From: Pseudomonadota bacterium
GTDB taxonomy: Bacteria; Pseudomonadota; Alphaproteobacteria; Rickettsiales; Midichloriaceae
Direction of reading: 5' to 3'
Assembly (NCBI GenBank): GCA_018242185.1
Contig: JAFECK010000025.1
Coordinates: forward strand, 1-64,000
DNA: 64,000 nucleotides
The notes under the pieces were generated by a model that did not search any database, was not told the DNA's origin, and saw only the letters and a list, made by a program, of their open reading frames with translations. A program made the translations under genes and the position numbers. Within the stretch, counting starts at the first letter, position 1. Every line of letters begins with the position of its first letter. Below are positions 57,170 through 64,000 of this stretch, piece by piece.

Positions 57170-59500
57170 TTAATCTGCAGGGTATTCCGGTGAGTATCTC
57201 ACCCGTTCGGCGCTGTGAACGCATGATAGCGCTTTTAGAGCATCTATGATATTAGCAAGATGATGAGTGCCTTTAACAAATATACACACGTTGACACCAC
57301 AAAAGTCCTCCCAGTTGCCGGTGACAATAATGTCAGTGATATTAGCGTTAAGCGTAGCAATAGTAGTTGTGATAGCTGAGAGACTGCCTATTTCGTTTGC
57401 GAGTATCAACATTATTTTGACTGGCAGCACTGATTCAATATGTGTGTTCTTATTGGCGTTTCCCCAAGAGACATCAGCCCAATCATCTGGTTCTTCGGTA
57501 TATTTCTCCAAATTACTACACCCGACTACATGTACAGTCAGCTCTTGCCGTGTTTTTCTAATCCCAACTATCCTGTCGCCAGGAATTGGGCTGCAACAGC
57601 GTGCGAACTTTACTGATTGCGTTGGTATATCGCCATCTACAAGTACTGCTGCGGTTTCCGTTGCTTCCTCGTAGCGCTTCTTTTTAGCGAACACGTTAGA
57701 TTTTTTACCCTTTTTCTTGGCTTTAGCGGTTGAGTTAGCACTTAAGATTTCAATGACTTCTTCTTTTTTAATCGAGCCTTGCCCTATTCCCATAATCATA
57801 TCAGTCCGAGTTTTCCGCTTAAATCTTCGCAGTGCTTCCTGAGTTGCTTGTTCAGCATCTTCGCGACCGCTCTGCTCTAAGCATTTTTTGAACAATGCCT
57901 CACCTATATCCATTTGATCCTTGGATTGTTTGCCTTTAATGAATCGCCTAATTTCTGCTCGTGCTTTTCCGGTTATCACAAACCCTTCCCAAAAAGGAGA
58001 TGGTGAGGGTTCTGGGCCACGTAATATTTCAACTTGATCTCCATTTTCCAACTTGCAACGAAGTGGCGCGACTTTGCCATTCACTCTTGCCCCTACGCAG
58101 CTCAAGCCTATTGAAGAGTGTACTGCGAAAGCAAAATCCACAGGTGTGGAGCCGCGCGGCAGAGCAATTAGATCCCCTTTTGGTGAGAAGCAAAATACCT
58201 GATCATAGAACATCTCTAGCTTAGTGTTTTCTAAGAACTCTTCAGGAGATGCAGTTTTCTCAACTATCAGCAGAAGCTCTCTAAGCCACCTATATTGCGC
58301 GCCTTCTATGGGCTCGTTACAATTTTGCTTATAAGCCCAGTGTGCAGCCACCCCTAGCTCCGCTACTTCATTCATATGTTGCGTCCTAATTTGGACTTCT
58401 ATAGAACGTTGGCCGGGGCCTATGATTACTGTATGTAAAGACATATACCCGTTGCTTTTTGGGGTGCTTATATAATCCTTAAACTCTGTTGATATACTGT
58501 GATATCTACCGTGTATAGCGCCCAAAGCTAGATAACACGAAGGTATGTCGTTCACTAGAACTCTAAAGCCTACCACATCAGAAATCTGCTCAAAACTAAC
58601 CCGCTTGCTTTCCATTTTTTTCCATATAGAGAATGAAGTTTTTTCTCTACCAAAAACTACCGCTTTTATGCCATGCTCTTCTAAGGTTTGTTTTAAACTT
58701 TCTTGAATTCTCTCAATCATCTCTCCGCCACTGTCGCGTAAGAAAGATGCACGTGATATAATTGATGTTCGCATCTCAGCATTGGTTTCTGCAAAAGCCA
58801 AATCCTGTAGCTCATTTTTGAATTTATGAATACCTATACGTTCGGCTAGTGGGGCATAGATATCCATCGTCTCTCTGGCTTTTTCCAGACGTTTAGCTGG
58901 ATCAGTTATGTGGCTGAGAGTTCTCATATTATGTACTCTATCAGCTAATTTCACGAGCAACACGCGAATATCTTCAGATATTGCTAGCAGTAATTTACGA
59001 AAGTTTTCCGCTTGCTTTACGTGATCTGGCTGGTATTCGATTTTGGCAAGCTTGGTAACCCCGCTCACCAAAGCTGCAGTGCGAGCTCCGAATTTTTCTT
59101 CTATATCTTCAATAGTAAGCGTTGTATCTTCCACTGTATCATGCAGCAAAGCTGTGACTATAGTGTCTGTATCTAGGTTAAGTTCTACTAGTATTTCTGC
59201 CACCGCTAATGGATGGATCATATAGGGCTCCCCCGAGCTGCGCCTTTGGTGTTTGTGTGCTTCTTTAGCGATCCGGAACGCTTTATGCACGCGTTTTGTA
59301 TCGATCTTACTTCCAGATCGCGTAATCTTCTCAAGTAACTGGCGGTAGGCCTTTGTTAACACTTTTTCATCGTTTAATGCTGTATCAGCGGCAACGGGCC
59401 GCGTTTCTGCTTTTTTCTTAATGGCCTCGGGCGGAGCTGCTAACTTTATCCGTTTCCCCTTCTTGCCTGCTCGTGACGATGTGTTGGTAGTTTGCCCCAT
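57170..59500 (-). CDS. spoT: Bifunctional (p)ppGpp synthetase/hydrolase (RelA/SpoT homologue)
   Basis: The enzyme makes and degrades the stringent-response alarmones. The 776-residue protein begins with a basic tail of about 40 residues. The HD hydrolase domain is intact ('YMIHPLAVAEIL', 'ALLHDTVEDT', 'KLADRVHNMRTL'). The synthetase domain follows ('FSIWKKMESK', 'DVVGFRVLV', 'FKDYISTPKSNGYMSLHT', 'EVQIRT'), then TGS ('CFSPKGDLIALPRGSTPVDF'), a zinc-finger-like 'KFARCCSPIPGD' and an ACT domain ('LANEIGSLSAITTTIATLNA'). All domains of a long bifunctional RSH are present, whereas many obligate intracellular Rickettsiales have reduced or split versions. Lys-rich sequence near 620-645 is a local oddity. 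Confidence 0.95.
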   Translation of the reverse strand: MGQTTNTSSRAGKKGKRIKLAAPPEAIKKKAETRPVAADTALNDEKVLTKAYRQLLEKITRSGSKIDTKRVHKAFRIAKEAHKHQRRSSGEPYMIHPLAVAEILVELNLDTDTIVTALLHDTVEDTTLTIEDIEEKFGARTAALVSGVTKLAKIEYQPDHVKQAENFRKLLLAISEDIRVLLVKLADRVHNMRTLSHITDPAKRLEKARETMDIYAPLAERIGIHKFKNELQDLAFAETNAEMRTSIISRASFLRDSGGEMIERIQESLKQTLEEHGIKAVVFGREKTSFSIWKKMESKRVSFEQISDVVGFRVLVNDIPSCYLALGAIHGRYHSISTEFKDYISTPKSNGYMSLHTVIIGPGQRSIEVQIRTQHMNEVAELGVAAHWAYKQNCNEPIEGAQYRWLRELLLIVEKTASPEEFLENTKLEMFYDQVFCFSPKGDLIALPRGSTPVDFAFAVHSSIGLSCVGARVNGKVAPLRCKLENGDQVEILRGPEPSPSPFWEGFVITGKARAEIRRFIKGKQSKDQMDIGEALFKKCLEQSGREDAEQATQEALRRFKRKTRTDMIMGIGQGSIKKEEVIEILSANSTAKAKKKGKKSNVFAKKKRYEEATETAAVLVDGDIPTQSVKFARCCSPIPGDRIVGIRKTRQELTVHVVGCSNLEKYTEEPDDWADVSWGNANKNTHIESVLPVKIMLILANEIGSLSAITTTIATLNANITDIIVTGNWEDFCGVNVCIFVKGTHHLANIIDALKALSCVHSAERVRYSPEYPAD

Positions 59501-59537
59501 AAAGTCATATTTTCACCATGAATACATGTAGAGTATG

Positions 59538-60836
59538 TTACATGAATTTAATTTCGTTGCGCAAGCGCAATATGCCAGCAAGATTGATAATCATCAGTAA
59601 CCCCCCAGAAACACTCATTAGTAATAGTACATTATTTTGCTCATGATAGGAGAAAAATATAAAGGCTGCTGCGGCGTAGCAGAGATAAAGCAACTGTCCC
59701 ACCTTAGGATTTAGATATCTAGCACATTTCTGCCCCACTACCAGATAGCCAATGATTGTCGTGAACCCTGCTAGGAAAAATAAGGCTGCCATAAAATATT
59801 TAACGTTGGGGATATATTCTGAAAGTGCTGTAGCTACGTATTCAGAAGGCTTCAAGTGTTGATGCCATACCCCTGTTAGTAGGATTATCAGAGTGCTTAT
59901 AGTGCATATGATGGAGTCAGTAAGTAAGGCGTAAACCGCCATTCTCGCTTGTTTATGTGGCGAGCGAGTTTGTGTTTCGCTTTGTATTATTGAGTCATAG
60001 CCAATGCCTATATCACCAGAATATACTGCCCGAGATACGCCATAATGGGCAGCCATTAACATGCTGCTGCCTAAAAACCCACCGATAGGTGCATGTCCTA
60101 GCCAAGCCGAGTTCCAAATCATTGCTAATACTGCAGGCAATTTTTCATAATTATCAATGATTACCAGTGTGCCTATGCCAATATATCCCATCATAAATAT
60201 CGGCATTAATACTGCACATATGTTGGCGAGGTAGCGCACACCGCCAGCAGCGCCCAACATTACTAAAACTAGCATGCTCATTATTGCCAGCTCACGCTCA
60301 AAATGGAGCGTATCCATGATAGTATCGGTGAGCACTAAAAATTGAGATACTTCGGCGCCATATATACATAGGAGCAAACATATGATTATTGAAACAAATT
60401 TGTTACCAAACGCATGCTGCAAATAATACATAGGGCCGCCATCATAGCCACCTTTACGATTGTGCACGCGGTATTTTATGCCCAGATATATCTCGGCATA
60501 CTTGATGAGCATCCCAAGGAAAGAGGCAATCCACAGCCATATCAAGCTCCCAGGGCCCCCCATGGTTACAGTAGTGGCCACTACCACTATATTGCCTAAC
60601 CCTATCATCCCGCCAATAGAGGCAAAGTACAGCCGCAAAGGTTTGGTGCCCACTTTATCTGGACTAGCGCTCTTGTGCAGTTCTATTATGTATTCAGTAA
60701 ATCTGGATAATACTCTGAATTGGAAAAACCTAGATTTGATCGCAAAAAGAGCCCCGCTGGCTAGTATTATGAACAACGCGATATACTGCCAAAGTAAATC
60801 GTCTAAAATCGCTAGGTAATCAAACATCACTTGCAT
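59538..60836 (-). CDS. AGCS-family sodium:amino acid symporter
   Basis: The 432-residue protein belongs to the alanine/glycine:cation symporters, which import Ala or Gly with Na+. Family landmarks are 'GGMIGLGNIVVVATTVTMGG' (conserved N1 region), 'GPGSLIWLWIASFLGMLIKY', 'GGYDGGPMYYLQHAFG' and 'GDIGIGYDSIIQSETQTRSP'. About ten to eleven spans are visible. The last is the nearest match to the family's late 'GTAPNAAAAA' region, and its substitution suggests altered specificity. Amino-acid import fits a host-dependent lifestyle. The gene stands alone, downstream of a 135-base intergenic region. Confidence 0.88.
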   Translation of the reverse strand: MQVMFDYLAILDDLLWQYIALFIILASGALFAIKSRFFQFRVLSRFTEYIIELHKSASPDKVGTKPLRLYFASIGGMIGLGNIVVVATTVTMGGPGSLIWLWIASFLGMLIKYAEIYLGIKYRVHNRKGGYDGGPMYYLQHAFGNKFVSIIICLLLCIYGAEVSQFLVLTDTIMDTLHFERELAIMSMLVLVMLGAAGGVRYLANICAVLMPIFMMGYIGIGTLVIIDNYEKLPAVLAMIWNSAWLGHAPIGGFLGSSMLMAAHYGVSRAVYSGDIGIGYDSIIQSETQTRSPHKQARMAVYALLTDSIICTISTLIILLTGVWHQHLKPSEYVATALSEYIPNVKYFMAALFFLAGFTTIIGYLVVGQKCARYLNPKVGQLLYLCYAAAAFIFFSYHEQNNVLLLMSVSGGLLMIINLAGILRLRNEIKFM

Positions 60837-60992
60837 AGGAAGCTCTTAAGTTTAAACAATCGCCACAATGTAATGAAAATGGGTTAAATAGTCAAGCAAA
60901 AGCCTTGTCGGTGCCTGCCATCCAGCTCTTTTAACTATTTTGCAACTAAAAAGTGCGACGCTTGGCTATATGTGTTAAGAAGCGAGATAAAG

Positions 60993-62075
60993 ATGGCAAA
61001 AGATAAGATTCTAGCAGAGCGTAATTTGCATAACTTCAACCTGGTGATATCAGAGGCTGTGAAAGGCATGTCTAACGCTATCTCTGCTGGGAACGATAAA
61101 AAAGCAGCACTTGACAATGCCCAGCTTTATTGTAAGCGGCAGCTCGCCTTAAGTATAAACGGCATACTACAAAGAGAATATGGCACGGCCTTTGAGGGCA
61201 TTATCTTTAGTTATAATGGTAAGGACAACAAATTCGAGATGGTGATAAAAGATCCGGAGATTCTCCGTAAAATGAGTGGAACTACAGTGACATATGATGC
61301 CCCAACGCCAGAGCAAATGAAAGTGCGTGGGAACGAGCTGGCAAAGGCATTGGAAGATTTAAACACAGAGCTAAAGACCGAATTAGCGGCGGCCTATGAT
61401 GATATCATGTCAGGTGAGCAAGATAGCCCAGCCAGGTATGTCAAAATCAAAAAAGAGCATAGAAGCGCTGGTATTTTCCTTACTGTGCTGGCTTATGCCT
61501 TAGAGCTTGGCGCTGTAGGTGCTGTAGTAGCTCTATCCTTAAGAGCAGCAGAAATGCGAGCGTTAGCTGATCAGGTCTTGAGTAAGGTAGGGTTGACTGC
61601 TCATGATGTATATTCAAGCTATGTGGATTCCAACAGAGGGTTTACTGATCTTTTTAATCAGGTGGATGTGGGTATCCAAGATGCAATTCGTAAGTATATC
61701 GATTTGAGTAATCATCATATGATTTTTATTGCTGCTCCTATATTTATTGCCATATTTACTGCAGCAGGTTTGACAGTGTCTTGGGGTATAAAGCCGGTTG
61801 TAGAGAGTATCGGGCACGACAAGATCAATGAAGATGTAGCAAAACAATTCGGTCTTACTGAAACAACGGTGAAAGAGGCAATTAGAGAGGCTGATAAAAA
61901 GGTTGCTGAAGCGCAGAAGTCTGGGCAAACAATAAAAATAGATGAGATCTTGAAAGCTGATGAGGGCGCTACAGCTGTAGCTAAGATGTGCAACAAGATG
62001 GTGAAGTTCGCGCACGCTTGTCATGAGACGGCTGAGAGAGCCGCGAAAGAACAGGGTGCAAGCATTAGTAAATAA
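60993..62075 (+). CDS. Unknown membrane protein with helical tails
   Basis: I do not recognise this 360-residue protein. The first 165 residues are helical and charged, with no signal peptide. Two spans follow (about 166-190, 'GIFLTVLAYALELGAVGAVV' and 255-278, 'MIFIAAPIFIAIFTAAGLTV') separated by a roughly 65-residue loop. A helical C-terminal part contains 'EIRKAADKKVAEAQ'-like charged repeats. The ATG at 60993 was preferred over a GTG seven codons upstream. The protein is similar in plan to the other orphan membrane proteins of the window. It ends 17 bases before the convergent hepT. Confidence 0.6.
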   Translation: MAKDKILAERNLHNFNLVISEAVKGMSNAISAGNDKKAALDNAQLYCKRQLALSINGILQREYGTAFEGIIFSYNGKDNKFEMVIKDPEILRKMSGTTVTYDAPTPEQMKVRGNELAKALEDLNTELKTELAAAYDDIMSGEQDSPARYVKIKKEHRSAGIFLTVLAYALELGAVGAVVALSLRAAEMRALADQVLSKVGLTAHDVYSSYVDSNRGFTDLFNQVDVGIQDAIRKYIDLSNHHMIFIAAPIFIAIFTAAGLTVSWGIKPVVESIGHDKINEDVAKQFGLTETTVKEAIREADKKVAEAQKSGQTIKIDEILKADEGATAVAKMCNKMVKFAHACHETAERAAKEQGASISK

Positions 62076-62092
62076 TCCCTACAAAGTTCTGC

Positions 62093-62500
62093 CTAAAGCT
62101 GATAACGCTGCTTTAGCTTGGCATATGTTTCTTCCAGCACTGGTAGATAGCCTTGTATATTGCGAAACACCTCTTCTGCTTCTTCCTTGCTGTATAAATG
62201 CGAGGTGCGATTGCGGTCTTTTAACATTGCCAGCCATGCCTGCTCATCATTGATTAGCTCAAATTGATATGCTTTGCCTATCACATCTTTCGGGCCGCTC
62301 GCCGTCACTTTTGAATACGTCAATATCTTCTTGAGCAGCTTCCAATACAACTCAAATACAAACTCAAAACGCTGTATACAACTATCCATGGCATACTCAT
62401 TGCGAACGACATCCCAATATTGAACAGCTTCTCGTAGTCTAGACGTAGCCTTACCAAGAGTTATAAAACTGTCTTTCCACCAAATTTCTTCGTCCTTCAT
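62093..62500 (-). CDS. hepT: HepT-like HEPN toxin (HI0074 family)
   Basis: HepT toxins are HEPN RNases paired with MntA-type minimal nucleotidyltransferases (type VII toxin-antitoxin). The 135-residue all-helical protein shows the HI0074 layout ('SCIQRFEFVFELYWKLLKKI' near 40-59) and the signature RX4HXY as R96-NRTS-H101-L-Y103. In characterised systems the antitoxin adenylylates the Tyr of this motif to silence the toxin, and that Tyr is present. The start overlaps the upstream mntA stop by four bases. All active-site residues are intact. Toxicity is inferred from the family. Confidence 0.9.
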   Translation of the reverse strand: MKDEEIWWKDSFITLGKATSRLREAVQYWDVVRNEYAMDSCIQRFEFVFELYWKLLKKILTYSKVTASGPKDVIGKAYQFELINDEQAWLAMLKDRNRTSHLYSKEEAEEVFRNIQGYLPVLEETYAKLKQRYQL

Positions 62501-62799
62501 CTCTTACTCCGCTCATATAAAATTTTTTTCTGCTCTAGTATGTTCTGCCGCAACCTATCGTCTTCTGCTAGCTTATCAAATCGTACGCAATCGATATGCA
62601 GCAGAGTATCAGCTTCCTGAATTATATACTCGACAATTAGCCACTCTTCTTTGTTAGCCTTCGGGCAGACGATCGCTAGGTCAATATCGGAGCGCTCTGC
62701 ATTAGTACCCCGGGCGCGCGAGCCAAAGAGCCAGATAGCCTCCACAAATGGTAACACCTTCAACTGGCGTATAAATGCGTAATCTTCGATTTTTCTCAT
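62497..62799 (-). CDS. mntA: MntA-like minimal nucleotidyltransferase antitoxin
   Basis: MntA proteins AMPylate their partner HepT and so neutralise it. The 100-residue protein has the minimal nucleotidyltransferase motif GSX10DXD: G26-S27 in 'LFGSRARG' and D38-x-D40 in 'SDIDLAIV', followed by a third acidic strand 'HIDCVRFD'. Length is typical. The antitoxin comes first, and the toxin follows with a four-base overlap. The module lies 115 bases from the end of the decayed abiF copy, forming a small defence-type cluster. Confidence 0.9.
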   Translation of the reverse strand: MRKIEDYAFIRQLKVLPFVEAIWLFGSRARGTNAERSDIDLAIVCPKANKEEWLIVEYIIQEADTLLHIDCVRFDKLAEDDRLRQNILEQKKILYERSKR

Positions 62800-62914
62800 A
62801 TTTGTATACCATGATTAACACTTAGGGCTAGTATAGCACAGGTTATAGCGGGATAATAGGGCTGATAATTACGGAAAACGCTCATTCCACTTCTTTCCGC
62901 TGTGTTATTAACAG

Positions 62915-63778
62915 TTACACTACCTTATAATAATTATCTGTACTTGTATTGCTGTTGCGAAAACCCATACGCTTCAGGCCCGCTAATACTTCGATATCCT
63001 GTAAGATTATAGCTATATCTTCTAACCACGAGGATGCACCGTCTATTTTATCAAGTAAATAATGAATAATGCTCAATTGCTCAGCAGTAGACTTATAGGA
63101 TATTTGGTTTGGTATCTCTTTGCTGCGTTTTGGCAAGATGCTATAAGTCCTATCCCATAATCGTGCATGATGAGCGCATACATTGCGAGTAACTGTGAGT
63201 GTACGCAACCAGGAAACCAAAACTTCAGGGGCATGATCGAAAAATTGTGTTAATGCTTTTAGATGTTGATAAGGTAATTTCGAGCATATTTTAGATACAT
63301 CGGCAAAACCAAGTACTTCAAAAACCATCCAGCTGGGCAAGCCATCAGGCTAGTTATACCTGGTTTTATAATGCTGTATGAACTTGTGGGTTTTATCATC
63401 CTGTAACCCTTTGTGGCTTTCTATAATAGGCGCAAGTTTAGAAAATTGTGACAACTTGTACCAATGTGCACCAAACTGTCAAGCTATGTGATTATCTAGT
63501 AATGCTTTGACTGCGATTTCTATTCGTTCTATGGCCCCCAACAGGCAACATCGCAATCTTCTATCATTATCATATAGCTGAATTATACGCTGGAAGGTAA
63601 TGCCATTATTGAAACGTTCATTGATTTGAAAAGCCTTAAAATAGCCGCTTAACCTGTAATAGCCTATTACTTGCAATTGTTTCTTAGCTTGTTCAAGGTC
63701 TTCTATTAATAACCCTCTGTCCATTAGGATTGTGATTTGCTGTGCAACCGTAGTAGGTGGTTTATTATAGCGTGCCAT
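62915..63778 (-). pseudogene. abiF: Second AbiF-like HEPN gene, broken by two in-frame stops
   Basis: One reading frame of 287 codons runs from the ATG at 63778 to the stop at 62915 and aligns with the intact abiF gene along its length. Shared segments are 'VIGYYRLSGYF', 'FGAHWYKL', 'PSWMVFEVLGF', the HEPN motif 'RNVCAHHARLWDR' and 'MGF' near the end. It is interrupted by TGA at 63479-63481, where the intact copy has Ser, and by TAG at 63350-63352, where the intact copy has Tyr. No frameshift is visible. The aligned residues are not Trp, so a changed TGA code does not explain the first stop. Two truncated products are the alternative, but the HEPN half has no good ribosome-binding site. Upstream, the RNA element remains. 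Confidence 0.85.
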
Positions 63779-63790
63779 ATGGGTAAAAAC

Positions 63791-63880
63791 AAAAAGACTC
63801 GCCGGGGTCCGCTTCTACGAGAGGCGTGGCGAGTACTGTTGCTTGTGATAATAACCCATAATAACATTCGATGCAAGCAC
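63791..63880 (-). ncRNA. abiF-type structured RNA of the decayed copy
   Basis: On the minus strand a 5' hairpin (TGCTTG at 63874-63879 with CAAGCA at 63840-63845) is followed by the terminator-like hairpin ACTCGCC (63828-63834) with GGCGAGT (63797-63803). Inside lie a second stem, ACGC...GCG, with the same C-A mismatch as in the other locus, an unpaired 3' ACCCC, and then CTTTTTG. Its sequence lines up with 5862-5904 almost base for base (CTCGC, ACG, CCTCTC, GAAGCG, ACC, GGCGAGT). The outer stem is one pair longer. The start codon of the pseudogene comes 12 bases after the T-run. No convincing promoter was found, and the 5' end is a guess. Confidence 0.6.
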
Positions 63881-63961
63881 ATCTTTTCTTGCCGCTTGGC
63901 GATGCCCCAAAATTAACTTAATGCGTATTTACTATTGCGCACAGCAGTGCCAATGATTACA

Positions 63962-63997
63962 ATAATGCGGAAAGTTAATCAAAAACGGCCGCATTAT
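63962..63997. repeat. Perfect 9-base inverted repeat at the window end
   Basis: ATAATGCGG (63962-63970) and CCGCATTAT (63989-63997) face each other across an 18-base loop. The hairpin could be a terminator or part of a palindromic element continuing past the window. Confidence 0.45.
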
Positions 63998-64000
63998 GCT

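Noticed and set aside
63479..63481. TGA as a tryptophan codon in the abiF remnant
   Set aside because: The aligned residue in the intact copy is Ser, the second stop is TAG, and other genes of the window end normally with TGA or use TGG for Trp.

Overview
The window is a dense, moderately AT-rich chromosomal segment of an alphaproteobacterium. Several genes are typical of that class: a BamF-type lipoprotein (DUF3035), a DUF3576 lipoprotein, HemJ, the fliL-fliM-DUF6468-motE flagellar block, a zinc-independent type HemB, and CcmA/CcmB. A flagellum, a cbb3-oxidase assembly factor (CcoS), many unrecognised membrane proteins and short palindromic repeats together suggest a host-associated member of the Rickettsiales, Midichloriaceae-like. 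That placement is an inference from gene content; no 16S rRNA gene is present.

Layout. 0.2-5.7 kb: a TPR protein, an unknown hairpin-membrane protein, dprA, galU and rluD. 5.7-8.8 kb: an AbiF-like HEPN toxin gene preceded by a structured RNA, then a 653-residue orphan. 8.9-13.7 kb: the outer-membrane operon tpiA-skp-lptD-surA, a VOC protein and tRNA-Leu(CAA). 13.8-19 kb: three tandem large prepilin-like genes facing a prepilin peptidase and a PhoR-type kinase. 19-25.3 kb: an overlapping gene chain (FKBP-like protein, RND pump, ccmA, ccmB, GT2 glycosyltransferase). 25.3-35 kb: iscX, nadD, lon, an MFS transporter, a polyprenyl-phosphate glycosyltransferase, xth and polA. 35-39.5 kb: an orphan with a (CT)10 tract, a 6S-like structured RNA candidate, ccoS, an EAL phosphodiesterase and a DMT transporter. 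39.6-45.3 kb: mnmE, folA, hemB and mutS. 45.4-54.5 kb: rlpA and two flagellar blocks (motE-DUF6468-fliM-fliL; fliF-fliG) around an orphan membrane protein, a HAD phosphatase and hpf. 54.8-60.9 kb: bamF, DUF3576, hemJ, rph, a full RelA/SpoT and an AGCS symporter. 61-64 kb: an orphan membrane protein, a HepT-MntA module and a second, nonsense-disrupted abiF copy that keeps its upstream RNA.

The most interesting signal is the pair of AbiF-like loci. Both open with the same two-stem RNA hairpin, with a conserved 3' bulge and a terminal T-run, placed just before the start codon. This fits an RNA-antitoxin/HEPN-RNase arrangement. One copy is intact. In the other the protein is broken by two in-frame stop codons while the RNA hairpin remains, and it lies next to another HEPN system with all HepT and MntA signature motifs. 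Other points to check are the 6S-like RNA, a possible phase-variable membrane protein, the 49-residue CcoS gene and the prepilin array.

All calls come from reading the sequence and from memory of protein families; no database search was possible.
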